From contig NC_067201.1 of the NCBI RefSeq assembly GCF_000699445.3, positions 18,947,501 through 19,011,500 on the forward strand: 64,000 nucleotides of DNA. Reading direction: 5' to 3'. This document shows positions 22,601 through 31,616 of this stretch, one piece after another. This stretch comes from Schistosoma haematobium. Its lineage: Eukaryota; Platyhelminthes; Trematoda; Strigeidida; Schistosomatidae. Every line of letters starts with the position of its first letter. Position 1 is the stretch's first letter. The notes under the pieces are model-generated. The model did not search any database and was not told the DNA's origin. It saw nothing but the letters and a program-made list of their open reading frames with translations. The translations under genes and the position numbers were made by a program.

Positions 22601-25329
22601 AATAGGGTGAATAATGATGTAGTAAATAATAATAATAATGTGAATCATATGATTGTTAATCGAGGCAAGAAAAGTATTTTCCATAATTATCGACAGTTCA
22701 TCACCGAAGCGGGTAGTTTTCTTAGGGGCCAAACCCCGAGCCTTTGATCTAAAGGTGTAACCCACAAGGCAGTGGAGCATCGTGAGGAGATGCAGTCCAA
22801 TGGTAGCCGGTGACCAACAATTGGTTCATACTCCATTTGTTCCCTCAGGATACTGGAGCCCATGTGCACCATTGATTTCGTTTGGAATCCGGTTAAAGCG
22901 TCGGACATTCTCTTTTCGTTCTCTCATTTTCGTAAACAACAGCCCCGTCACGAGAAGGCAGCGAATAGGACTTCGATGGTAGAGGCTGTGTACGCGTGGC
23001 CATACCAGGGCATTTGCGGGCGCAGCTGCTTATGTGTGCAGACCATTTTATTCTTCATGACTAGAATATAATAGCATATCCCCCGAAGCTAGTCTTTTCT
23101 GTCCGGTTTTTGTCGAATAGGTTTAAGCCCTTCCAAGCACATCCGCTACTTAAATGCCTCTCCCGCTTCCCCACATTGTCCGAACATCCCGTTTGCCTAC
23201 ATTAATTGTTGCTCCTGTTATCAGAAAAAGGGTTATTCTTGTGTGGTTTTATCCTGCTCCAGTATATTTAGTCAGGGAATACCGGTTATTCAAGCTGTGC
23301 AAAAAGATTTCGCTCATGTAAATATGATGGTTATTAGCAAATACAAAAAGAAAAATATCAATTCACACACTTGTAAGTTTACATTCATTTTGTTGCCTGA
23401 AGTCATACTAAGACTTGCCAAATTAAACATCTTCAAAGATAATTTGATTATAATACCATTTTTTTATTTATTTGAGTCTGCATTATAACCATAGCCATAA
23501 AAAAAATTAGATGAAGTATTAGTCCCTTAGATAAATTTTGATAGTGTAATAAGAATACGAATATTATCAGAACTATGTAACATATTAGCGCAAACATCCG
23601 GAAAGTGAGAAGTCACGCGTTGCGTTTCTATACTGCTAGTACGTTTAGTAGCGTTCCAGACCTTTCCGGAAGTCCAAGGCAATTAAAATGCCATAAATAC
23701 CCTAGATTTTTTGTACATAGGCAAACCTTGGAGTAAAGCGTTTATTCCATATTTCTCTCGTTTTAAATCGCTGTGTAGATTTAGCCTGGGGATTACTAGA
23801 AGAGCTTAGGTACTGAATCTAGCATTCAATCCGAAGACTTATCAGTCAGGTTAAAAATTAAGTTTCTCTATGATATTAAAATCTGAATGCCATGTCTATC
23901 CTAAGTATCTTAATCCCCCTCTTGATATTAATAGATATTATTCATATTTCCACATTTACTTAACCCTATTTTCATTAATTTAGCTTAGATTCTGTGTACA
24001 ATGAGCACTTACTTACTATAAGCCAGTTACAAGATGAGATCAAATCACTCAAGCGTCAATTAACACTTAAAGACTCTGACTTGTTAACCAAAGATCGTAC
24101 AATAGCAGAGTTACGCTCTGAAATGATTGAAATAAAATCAATGAATGAAGATCGTGTCCGAAAAATAAAATCAGCTGCACAGCTTGAACAAGATCGGATG
24201 CTAGTAAGTCGGTTTTCTTCTCAACTGTGTAGTGCATTGATTTTCTCAAATATATTTTTTAACAATCAAACTTCTGATCCATCTGATGAAGCAGTCAGAC
24301 TAAAAAAGAGAATCAAGCCGTTTGTTTTCTGTTCAGTCAATTGTTTATAACTTGAAATAATTATAAGCTTTTTATTTGGGATTTTTTTGAAATATTTGTA
24401 CATCAATAATAAGTTTTGTTGTATTTTGGACATCATGGATACTTGCTTCCTAGTCCCTAAAAATCTAGCTCTGTCGAACTGTAAACAAAAATTGCAGAAG
24501 GGTTACTTCGAACGTTAGGTTGTGAACAGTTTTTAGATATTAAATGTTTCTGAAAACAAAACGAAGTTAGTAAAACAACTTAGTGATTATCTAATCAGAA
24601 TAAGGAAAGGACGATTAGCTGATTCCTAGGTTTTTCTGCGGAGTTTCCAATAAGCGTTAGTTGGTTAAAGCACTTTCGGCTTTTTCCTTTATCTCTGCAG
24701 AACTTCGTAAAGAACAATCGAAAACTACCAATTTTAAACATGACTCTAATTTTTTCACTCAGCATTTGACCGTACTTTGTCTCCTTTTTTTCCAGGCTAC
24801 AATACGTCAGTTACAAAAAGAGAAGGCAATTATTAGTCATAATATTAAACGTCGTAAAATTAATAACAATCTCTCAAAAATTACAAACCGAAATTCTTTG
24901 TCTTCGACAACTTTATTCAATCCAGATTCACCGCTTAGTTTGGGCTTTGCGAAACGAGTTTCCAAGCCTCTAGTACTTGAAAGCCAAGATAAAGAACGTG
25001 GAGGCGAGGAAACATTGTCTTACTCAGATCGAGTATCGAAAAATATACTGGACTCAACAAGTCGTTCAGTGAAAAGACAACTTACACCTGACTGTATTGG
25101 TGTACAAATTTACGATGAAGACTCTAACTTAGCACCTCAACGTACAGTTACTTCTGGCATAAGACAAAACGCAGGTTCACCAGGTATTACTTCAAGTATA
25201 TCATCCAAACCTCCTACAGATGATGAAGAAGCATCTCAACCGTATCAATATGATCCTCATGAAATATCTGGAAAAAACCCTCTTGGGTTGGATACGCCAT
25301 CGGAGTCTGAAAATGAAACTCCCGACTGA
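10537..25329 (+). CDS. FAM76: FAM76 family protein, complete, seven exons
   Basis: The coding exons are 10537-10620, 10663-10730, 10772-10967, 14242-14399, 15753-15845, 23984-24203 and 24796-25329. All have GT-AG borders and phases that fit, giving 1353 nt or 450 residues. Residues about 8-150 form a Cys-rich region with many CxxC pairs (CTKC, CEYC, CPHC, CSIC, CQRC, CHSC, CWVC), the zinc-ribbon-like signature of FAM76. Residues about 200-290 form a coiled coil ([15 protein letters not shown]). The last 130 or so residues are a Ser/acid-rich tail. Human FAM76A/B have 307/339 residues, so the tail is an extension here; the His-rich stretch of vertebrate FAM76B is not seen. FAM76B has been reported in nuclear speckles and linked to hnRNPA2B1; function in flukes is unknown. 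The gene converges with UTP21. Confidence 0.93.
10663..10730 (+). CDS. FAM76: FAM76 coding exon 2
   Basis: 68 bp encoding KCSPHH...[11 protein letters not shown], with a CxxC pair. The donor is gtaagt and intron 2 is 41 bp (10731-10771). Confidence 0.9.
10772..10967 (+). CDS. FAM76: FAM76 coding exon 3
   Basis: 196 bp with four CxxC pairs (CPHC, CSIC, CQRC, CHSC), ending CAFLKDE before gtaagg. Its last 26 bp are inside the 2.4-kb inverted repeat. Confidence 0.93.
10942..13345 (+). repeat. right arm of the 2.4-kb inverted repeat
   Basis: The source-like arm, continuous with FAM76: end of exon 3 plus the first 2.4 kb of intron 3. The LINE relic of the left arm is here on the - strand (12250 to 10985). 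See 2512-4915 for the match. The other open frames in this arm do not look like exons. Confidence 0.9.
10985..12250 (-). pseudogene. decayed LINE reverse transcriptase inside FAM76 intron 3
   Basis: Mirror of 3600-4860. The frame 12250-11963 reads from [15 protein letters not shown] through [15 protein letters not shown], longer than in the left copy because an A-run is one base shorter. Further parts at 11371-11174 match the region after the RT palm. It lies antisense to FAM76 and carries many frameshifts. Confidence 0.75.
13346..14241 (+). other. rest of FAM76 intron 3
   Basis: Unique AT-rich intron sequence up to the acceptor tttgtatag at 14241. No repeat or exon recognised. Confidence 0.6.
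14242..14399 (+). CDS. FAM76: FAM76 coding exon 4
   Basis: 158 bp encoding [17 protein letters not shown], the best-conserved FAM76 stretch, followed by a basic Arg/Ser segment. The donor is gtaagc at 14400. Confidence 0.93.
14400..15752 (+). other. FAM76 intron 4
   Basis: No recognised element. The open frame at 15283-15624 lacks family features and splice context and is probably chance. Confidence 0.5.
15753..15845 (+). CDS. FAM76: FAM76 coding exon 5
   Basis: 93 bp between ttttag and gtgagt, encoding [15 protein letters not shown] and on to TTQALR. The phase matches exons 4 and 6. This linker is little conserved, so the call rests on splice sites and phase. Confidence 0.75.
15846..16603 (+). 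other. first part of FAM76 intron 5
   Basis: AT-rich intron DNA with no recognised element before the SR2-like block at 16604. Confidence 0.5.
16604..17822 (-). mobile_element. SR2-like RTE LINE fragment split by a solo LTR (inverted copy of 37628-38847)
   Basis: The - strand first gives worn RT motif C sequence (17822-17603, DMDFGDDSD where FADD is usual, followed by GLNILLGP). Then comes a 463-bp solo LTR (17140-17602), then the C-terminal ORF part (17139-16604, [12 protein letters not shown] and [14 protein letters not shown]). Stops interrupt the frames. The whole block is repeated in inverted orientation in a UTP21 intron. Confidence 0.85.
17140..17602 (-). mobile_element. solo LTR with 5-bp target duplication
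   Basis: 463 bp, TGTTATAG...ACCTAACA on the + strand, flanked by the direct repeat gaatg (17135-17139 and 17603-17607). It interrupts the SR2-like ORF, so the LTR inserted after the LINE. The same LTR with the complementary TSD (cattc) is at 37849-38311. Confidence 0.9.
17985..19560 (+). pseudogene. SR3/Perere-3-like RTE LINE, RT part with internal deletion
   Basis: RT motifs 1-3 are visible at about 18010-18420 ([48 protein letters not shown]). At 18432 the sequence jumps to linker plus [10 protein letters not shown] (motif C region, YADD reduced to HSDD). The C-terminal part follows: [30 protein letters not shown] and [15 protein letters not shown], to about 19317. The 3' untranslated tail ends with a tgtggcgcatatatatttgg motif and an A/T-rich tail. 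Frameshifts occur at about 18617 and 19000. It is not functional. Confidence 0.88.
18432..20722. repeat. direct duplicate of 45504-47790
   Basis: 2.29 kb matching 45504-47790 in the same orientation: LINE C-terminus, its 3' tail and about 1.1 kb of further sequence. Differences seen are homopolymer lengths (10 T against 8 T near 19430, 5 C against 4 C near 19378, 6 A against 5 A near 19753) and one base change near 20178. The left edge coincides with the RT deletion junction. Confidence 0.9.
19875..20180 (-). pseudogene. 3' ORF fragment of a second SR3-like LINE
   Basis: On the - strand this corresponds to the LINE C-terminal module seen intact at 50940-51270: [10 protein letters not shown], then a KTLLD-type stretch, [10 protein letters not shown] and a worn GGMVQNRLQ ending. 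It is heavily degenerate. The same fragment is at 46943-47250. Confidence 0.65.
20723..20897 (+). mobile_element. 5'-truncated LINE 3' end
   Basis: A tail-only insertion: (att)n, then the LINE 3' UTR with a tgtgtggcgtatatatattt motif and the end tgttcaaataaataaata. It begins exactly where the 18432-20722 duplicate stops, typical of a 5'-truncated LINE insertion. Confidence 0.65.
20930..21625 (-). pseudogene. SR2-like LINE endonuclease domain fragment
   Basis: Read on the - strand: a [21 protein letters not shown] segment (21622-21500), then NLTSRDGQ, a [17 protein letters not shown] stretch, NQID and the IAADHHLV motif near 21130. This is the APE-like endonuclease of RTE LINEs, with stops and indels. 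The conserved SDH-type motif is AADHHLV here. Confidence 0.75.
21725..22018 (-). pseudogene. SR2-like LINE C-terminal fragment
   Basis: Two overlapping frames share an ORF2 C-terminus ([50 protein letters not shown]) with a frameshift near 21850. It lies upstream of the endonuclease fragment on the same strand, the reverse of normal order, so these are pieces of two insertions or a rearrangement. Confidence 0.8.
22030..23010 (-). mobile_element. internally deleted SR3-like LINE (5' UTR + start of endonuclease + 3' UTR)
   Basis: On the - strand it starts at ccctggtatg (23010) and runs through the 5' UTR and the beginning of the endonuclease ORF ([21 protein letters not shown], 22440-22380; [14 protein letters not shown]). 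Near 22158 it jumps straight to the LINE 3' UTR (22157-22030). The junction lies at a gatc shared by both sides. Block 22158-23001 is an inverted copy of 44083-44927. A further ~45 bp of 5' UTR is missing near 23000. Confidence 0.85.
23590..23870 (+). repeat. dispersed repeat, inverted relative at 53005-53330
   Basis: Shares ttggagtaaagcgttt and a following segment (gtgtagatttagcctggg...agaagagctt) with the reverse complement of 53005-53330. Diverged; family not recognised. Confidence 0.55.
23984..24203 (+). CDS. FAM76: FAM76 coding exon 6
   Basis: 220 bp encoding the coiled coil ([20 protein letters not shown] through LEQDRML), flanked by aatttag and gtaagt. Heptad-like Leu spacing is visible and it matches the conserved C-terminal region of FAM76. 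Confidence 0.93.
24796..25329 (+). CDS. FAM76: FAM76 coding exon 7 and stop
   Basis: Acceptor tttttttccag; begins [21 protein letters not shown] (end of the coiled coil plus a basic patch), then a Ser/Thr/acid-rich tail to ENETPD and TGA. The tail is longer than in vertebrate homologues. Confidence 0.92.
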   Translation, partial: ATIRQLQKEKAIISHNIKRRKINNNLSKITNRNSLSSTTLFNPDSPLSLGFAKRVSKPLVLESQDKERGGEETLSYSDRVSKNILDSTSRSVKRQLTPDCIGVQIYDEDSNLAPQRTVTSGIRQNAGSPGITSSISSKPPTDDEEASQPYQYDPHEISGKNPLGLDTPSESENETPD

Positions 25330-25730
25330 AAATTTTCGTGGAATATCAATATTTTGACTCTTCACTTCTGTTTCACATAAAAAAATGTAGACAATCACTG
25401 TTTTTTGTAACACACTACATCTGCATTTTAGTAAGACGTTTAATTTTCAAGTGGTCTGTTTTTATAACGTCTTTGTCACATTCATTTTTGCCTGTGTATG
25501 GTGGCTTGATTCAATCGTCCACACACTTTCTATACGGGAGGTATGACAATTTTGTTTGTTCTATTAGTTAGTTTGGGAGGAAGTTAAATCTAACTTCCCC
25601 TAAATATAGTGTCACATACTTGTATATTCAATTAAATGTATAATGTCTTTTCTGTGTTCTACAAACCATCTAGAATAATTAATTGTTTGTATATTATCTA
25701 GAAACAAATCAACTCATAATAAATTTATCA
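25330..25730 (+). promoter_or_regulatory. FAM76 3' untranslated region with candidate poly-A signal
   Basis: AT-rich sequence after the stop. An AATAAA lies at about 25718-25723. No other element seen. Confidence 0.5.
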
Positions 25731-25889
25731 TTTGCAGATTTAAAGCAATTAGTCCTTTCGATAGTTTTGATAATATTCATGTTCCTGTTACATCACCCAT
25801 TGTGTGGATTTGTTTTTTTACTTTTCATTGACCTGTCATGACACTAGTAATGCACTAATCAATATACATTGAAATTGGCTCGATTTATC

Positions 25890-26215
25890 AACTAACAAAA
25901 AAGAGGAACAAATCCAAGGTCAGAGGTGAAAACACTTAAAACGAATACGCAAACAACGTTCAAATCTATGGACAACAATCAACCGAATTGTAGGTTAACA
26001 GAGCAAATAACTAGTCAGTCACGGAGAAACGCTAATCACTCAGGACTTATTGAAATATCTGCTGATGATGTTATCAACAAGACAATAGAAGCTTCGTGAT
26101 TAAACAACCTGACTCAGAGAACAGAACGCCATCAAAAAATTTCCTTTTGAAATTTATTAGCATCTTCAAGCTATAAACAATCCTAATGTATAGCATTCAC
26201 TGCAAAATATGTGGA
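25890..26215 (+). repeat. dispersed repeat, inverted relative at 48390-48530
   Basis: Contains attgtaggttaacag, a cggagaaacgctaatcactcag-like segment and the phrase ctgatgatgttatcaacaag; the reverse complement appears at 48390-48530. Diverged and non-coding; family not identified. Confidence 0.6.
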
Positions 26216-26339
26216 AACAAAGAAATATATTAGTCACTTAATAAAAAAACTGGGAGTTGTACAAGAAATTAAAAGTAAACACGCATCAAATAATAGATGA
26301 GGATGATCAGTATTACAATAAGATACGGAATTCAGGTTG

Positions 26340-26515
26340 TTATGATGAATGTTAAAGGACGTTTGGAAAGCTGGAAGTAGTGGACTGCCGTTTTGTCGTA
26401 GTATGGGACAGGTGAGCAGTACGCATTGAGGATCGCACACGTGCGACTGGAATTAGGGACCTTAGGTCTAACGCGTCAACGCCTAACCTATTGCTCCAAC
26501 GTCCACCATCTCATT
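26340..26515 (-). repeat. degenerate tRNA/hammerhead SINE copy
   Basis: In reverse orientation it follows the element at 61775-62066: a hammerhead-like segment with the core ruined (actgctcacctgtcccat...acgacaaaacggcagtcc), and a tRNA-like half with box B lost. Confidence 0.5.
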
Positions 26516-26834
26516 CATTTACGACACGTAATTATTTTCTACGATTTTAAAACTTGTTCATATCATCATTTAATCCCGTTGATGGTCAGCTATTGTTGGC
26601 ATAGTCTTTTTAAGCAATTTTAGTGTCATTCTTTTTGCTCTAAGGAATTTCGTATACTATCCTTTCCGGGTCGTTTTCCTTTTTAGAAGTACGAGAAACG
26701 ACTCTTGTTTGCAAGGTTCTGAAATTCCTAAATAGTGCATGAGAATGAGTATAATTTGAAGTCATGTGTAATTTTCCCACTTTGATTCCTTAATTCCCAA
26801 ATTGTTAAGCGAAATTAAGAGGCCACAAGTATCC

Positions 26835-27123
26835 GGAGTTTGACAACACCTTAACTAGTAATATCTTTTATGATTGAAACGTACCGGTACAGTGAAATCA
26901 GAAGTGAAGAGACTCGAAGATATATTCGATAAGTGACTAATCTAGGCTGGCTAGCGGTTATAGGAGAAATGAAGCACGGCGTACTCACTCGTGATCTGGT
27001 GCGGATGCATGACCAAGCGCCTTCAATCAGCTAAGTCCATTAAAACTAAAGTGGTCAGCATCAAATATCGAAGACTTTCAGAGCTATTCATTTTGGGGAT
27101 ATATTTACCTCCACAACAGTATT
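26835..27123 (-). mobile_element. diverged solo LTR related to 7426-7729
   Basis: Shares gtttgacaac at one end, a segment with cgtgatctggtgcggatgcat in the middle and ttttggggatatatttacc near the other end with the LTR at 7426-7729. On the - strand it begins TGTTGTGG. No flanking element body is visible. Confidence 0.65.
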
Positions 27124-28648
27124 AGAATCATTTCCAGTGGTCAATAAGGAAAGCTGACCCTAAAGCATTCTTAAATTTACTAGACCTAATATGGACGGTC
27201 CACCCTCAGTAATGAGAAATTTATAATTTAAGATTTACCATTTCTGATTAACAGATTACAACATCCAATAATAGAAAGTTTGCGACCAGTAATACTAGAA
27301 ATGGGAACTTTAGTAAGCACAATTATAGCACCAAGTTTTAATGGCTTCAACTTCCCAGTGAAAATGGACTGGACGCTGTCAATATCAACAATAACATCGA
27401 GAAAAGCACAACTGGACAGATATAATGGTTTTCAAATATTAAGTGGAAGTTGTAAATAAGGATAATATATGACGTAGAAGTTTACCGCAGGATAAACATC
27501 TTCCAAACGTGTTCACCATTGTAACCTGCTTTGTAATTATTTTTTGAATCACTCCTCATATTTCCACGAGAATAGAAGCCATTATCAAACAAAGGCGATC
27601 CTGAGTGTAGTTCATCATGGGGACTGAGCAAAGTTATAGATTTTCACCGACTGGAAATCCAGTTCATTTACTACCCTCTAGTTCATATAAGCAGTCCTAG
27701 CATCTTGAAGAGAACAGTTCGACGTTTGTGTATTGTGGTCATGTATCTTTTTGCAGTAATCGGGAATAAATCGATTACTTTTCCAGTTGATTCACCCTTC
27801 CTCTCTCGCGTGCTTGTCAGCCAATCAGGTGATAGAATAGTTTTCGTCTCTATCCAAGGCAGTTAGTCTCACTTCGAACTCACACGGTTTTAGCCTCAAG
27901 GTTGAACGAATCAACCTATCGTGTCAAGGTCTTAATCTAGATTGAAGCAAGTTATTTCCTGTATATTAGTAGGTAGACAGATCAAGATGTGACAGTATAC
28001 CTCATAAAATGAGAACCAGGATACTTTCTCAGATGAGGAAATTAAGATTACCATATCAAGATCCCGTTATTCATAATTGACAGCTTGAATTACTGTAGCT
28101 CAAATCCTGTTTATCTTCAAAAAATCCTTAACGTCAAAATCACTATTTCAACAGACCTGAGTCCTATTATTTAATAAAGGAAGAATGGCATTATCAAGAA
28201 AATAATTCTTCATTAGCGAATGGACTCGGAAAAAACGCTCAGTCGTAGTGGACATTTTATATATGATTTGCGCTTTCCCATTTGCTCACGTTTAAGGTTT
28301 GCACATGGAATTTGACTCAGATAAATGACAACTTAGGAATTTATATTAATGGTGTGAAAAGCAAAAAAGAAGACCTGACAAACTACGAAAGCTATTCTTG
28401 GGGATATTATTTCATTAAATGCTAAGCCTGTAAAACAGCAACATTTATCTTTGCCCCTAGTCTATTCTACAGATCATAAGCTTTCACTTCATTTATGATT
28501 AACTGCCATAGCCTTTCCTGTTCCAAGGCTATTGTGATTTAAACGTAATCTCTTGTACTCTATTTTCTACTCTAATCCCCAGCTTCGGACATCACTGTAT
28601 TTTCGTAATTGTTTGGTTATTTATTCTCTGAAAAAGTGGCTTACACAA
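27124..28648. other. intergenic DNA, nothing recognised
   Basis: No exon, RNA gene or named repeat seen over 1.5 kb. Confidence 0.4.
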
Positions 28649-29124
28649 TGTTATGTCCCGATAAGTATAATGAATGGTAACTGTTGAGATCTATTTATGG
28701 TCAAATACTATACATATATTTTTATCGTATAATTATTAAATAACTAAACTATTTATATTCGTGTTCCTTTTATCATAAGCTTTATTTTGGCCTGAACTAT
28801 TATTATACGATTTGCCGTTCTTCATTTCCGACCTGTCTATCAATTATTACCTCCCATATTCACAGCCACTTTTGACTAAATATTGTACAAATGTTATTTT
28901 CTATTTTATGATACGATGTGGTCTGGTTGGTTTGTATACAAACCCAGTATGTTTGAAATACATGATTCATATCGCAGAGGCTGAGATTGGTGTTCTGGAT
29001 TTAACTGACTGGGCTAGGCAGGAAGCAGGACCAATAAGTACTCTAGACTGCTCGCATGGGCTTTATGCGTTATTGGTCCGATCGACCAGTCACTGCTCCC
29101 TAATTGGCGGTATCATATTATACA
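28649..29124 (+). mobile_element. LTR of the TGTTAGGTCCCG family (probable 5' LTR of the gypsy element)
   Basis: Starts TGTTATGTCCCG like the solo LTRs at 17140 and 37849 and follows them to the ttggcgg region near the end. The right border near 29124 is approximate. No matching target duplication was seen. It lies upstream of a gag-like frame on the same strand, so it may be that element's 5' LTR. Confidence 0.7.
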
Positions 29125-30499
29125 TTAGTAGGGCACAGACTACAAGTTACAACACGCTAAGTCACAAAATGTCAGGAAATCTAATTTTTCTACTCATCAC
29201 GATATTACAAATATATTATTTATTTATAACAATCTACCCAATGCTCAATTTATTCGCTGAAAAATTCCCATTATATTAAAACAACAATTATTATTCAACA
29301 CTCGCTATCAATGTTTTCAAGTATCCAAGTCCTCAGCCGATGATTATCTCACATAAGCTGGAAAAGTAGATTGAGAATGCGATCGATTTAAAATAAATGA
29401 AATTACAGCAGACCAGTTTAAATGTTTGATTTTTATCTGTGGTTTAAAGAATCCAGAAGATACCGATATCCGTACCAGGATTTTGGCAGGTATTGAGCAG
29501 GAACCGAATATGACTCTACAAATGGTCACTACTGAGTGTCAACGGTTATTAAATCTCAAACATGATAGAGCGATAGTGCAACAGAAGGCGAAACCTTCCG
29601 ATTTCGGCTTAATAAATGCACTCAGATCCTTCAAATCTTCCAAACAAAGCGCGACAACTAGCAAACCACCGTCACCGTGTGGAGCATGACATTTTTTGAA
29701 ATTATGCCCGTTCAAGGATCACAAATGCAACCGATATCTACGCTTGGTCATAAAGAAGGCCACTGCTCATCAAATAAACGCCAGTCTAAATATCGTAGCG
29801 GAAATGAGAAGCGACAGCCACAGGGTCAAATCAAAAGCATGTTCGCAACTTTCAAGGTTGGATTTCCAAGTGAACAGAAGTAAGTAAACTTATTAGTAAA
29901 TGGAAAACCTGGTTATAGTTCTCTCTTATTACAACCCAGCTATTACTATTGCTTAGTATTCTTGGACACCAATTCACTCGACAAGTCCCCAAATCAGAAC
30001 ACGGTTGGACAGGAAAGAGGTTATATTCCGAATAACAAGGTCAGATGGAAGTAAGAAGCACAGTGGGGAAAACATTGGTATATTTATAGTTTTTACACGA
30101 GATTTCTGGAGTGTTCTCCAAGTATCGACTAGCGCTGAATGGGTAAGAATTAGACAATCAGCGTGCACCAAAGCAATCGTGTATTGAGCATGCTTTAATC
30201 CAGTCTATGTCCCGCTAACAAACCTATACTTTGTTAGTTGGACACGGCTTCCGAAGTTACACTGATTTCCAAGAACACGTGACTCAAGCTGAGGTGCAAA
30301 CGTATCTTATCAACAGAACATGTTGCCCGAAATACCTCAGGAGATAAAGTGAAGGTAACAGAAGTCATGTACAACGTACAATTCAAAGAACATAAGTTCA
30401 CTGATGTTTGCTATTTGATGAGACAACATGATTTAGATCTATTAGGATTAGACTGTATTGAGAAGATTGATACTTTGAATAGTTCATTAAATGAGGTAT

Positions 30500-30705
30500 G
30501 TTCTCACAATCCTTCCTCTGAATTTCTTATGATATTTCTGTATCGAATGCCTCTAATGTATCATGTTCTCATGATATTTATGTATTAAATGCTTTCGATA
30601 TAATATGTTCTCGTAATGATTTTAAATAAAATACCTCCGATGTAACATGTCCTCAAAATGATTACCAATCAAATGCCTCAAACAACGTATGCTCTCGTAA
30701 GATTT
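30500..30705 (+). repeat. degenerate tandem repeat of about 50-60 bp
   Basis: Repeated phrases (tatgttctca..at, tatttctgta/tttatgtatt, aatgcctc(t/c)(a/g)atgta) occur about four times between the protease and integrase remnants, where RT would be expected. Diverged copies. Confidence 0.55.
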
Positions 30706-30835
30706 CAGAATCTCATTTATTTTATTCTAATATTATTGTCCATACCAAGGTCTCCGGTTACATCCCAAATCCCGACATCACGAAAAGAACCTTGGTCATG
30801 TGTACACATTGATTTGCCGGCCCATTCCAGGGTAC

Positions 30836-31264
30836 TGTGGTGTTTGAATGAATTAATGATTCCATTGATTCCATTAATTCATTCAAACACCATATTCGCC
30901 ACAGCTTAAATTGGAGTCTAAGTGTCTGTAATTGATTGTACGTCTTCTTCTTAAGTTCGTCCTGTGTCTAATGCTAATGAGTACATTCTAGATAATACAG
31001 AGTCTTTATCCAATACACTGTCGGACAGACACAGGATGAACTTAAGAAGACGTACAATCAATTACAGATACTTAGACTCCAATTTAAGCTGTGGCGAATA
31101 TGGTGTTTGAATGAATTAATGATTCCATTGTACTTGTTGAATGCTTGATTTCGAATTCTAAATATAGTATATTCGTCTGTGATTATCTAGTAATTCTTGA
31201 TACGATTACGTTATTTCTGGGATTCTTAGTTCATACTATAATTCAAATACTCCTGATTATCACA
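30836..31264 (+). mobile_element. solo-LTR-like insertion with fold-back structure, TSD ggtac
   Basis: A 429-bp insertion starting TGTGG and ending ATCACA, flanked by ggtac at 30831-30835 and 31265-31269; removing it rejoins integrase sequence. Inside, about 100 bp (from ccattaattcattcaaacac near 30869) recurs in reverse complement near 31020-31125. A third, shorter copy at 30841-30860 makes a small hairpin at the left end. TG...CA ends and a 5-bp TSD fit an LTR integrase product. Confidence 0.8.
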
Positions 31265-31368
31265 GGTACATATTTTCTCGTTTGTGTCGATGATTATTCA
31301 AAATGATCAGAGATTCTTTCCATGAACCAAATCACTTCGCAAGAGACTATTATGAAGTTTCGGCAGTT

Positions 31369-31616
31369 ATCACAATTGATTGATCACTGGGTGGTGATCA
31401 ATTGTGATTACATCTCAGTCCTACAGGAGGTTAGTCACGGCTCGGATAGCTCAGTGGTAACGTCTCTGACTGTGAAGCTGGGTGACACGAGACCGAATCC
31501 GCCAGGGAGCACCAGTTCCCTCAAGATTACAGGTACACCTTGCTGACGAGTGCCAAGTAGCACGAAACCCGGGTCCAGGGTTTCCTGTTGACTACCTCCA
31601 ACCACCATCTAATCTC
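31369..31616 (+). mobile_element. Sm-alpha-type SINE with 13-bp target duplication
   Basis: 248 bp inserted into the gypsy integrase, flanked by perfect copies of agtttcggcagtt (31356-31368 and 31617-31629). It contains a tRNA-related part with box A (tagctcagtggt, from 31447) and a worn box B (gagaccgaatcc, 31489-31500), then a hammerhead ribozyme (31529-31590). The TSD length suggests LINE-type target-primed integration. The insertion is younger than the gypsy element. Confidence 0.9.
31529..31590 (+). ncRNA. hammerhead ribozyme (schistosome SINE type), core intact
   Basis: Core CTGACGAG (31543-31550), stem II gtgc/gcac with loop caagta, then CGAAA (31563-31567), a minimal stem III made of the self-complementary cccggg, and the cleavage triplet gtc (31573-31575). 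Stem I pairs accttg with cagggt and, beyond an internal loop, acagg with cctgt. All invariant core positions (CUGANGA, GAAA) are present, unlike the other copies in this window. Self-cleavage is expected after the gtc. Confidence 0.85.
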
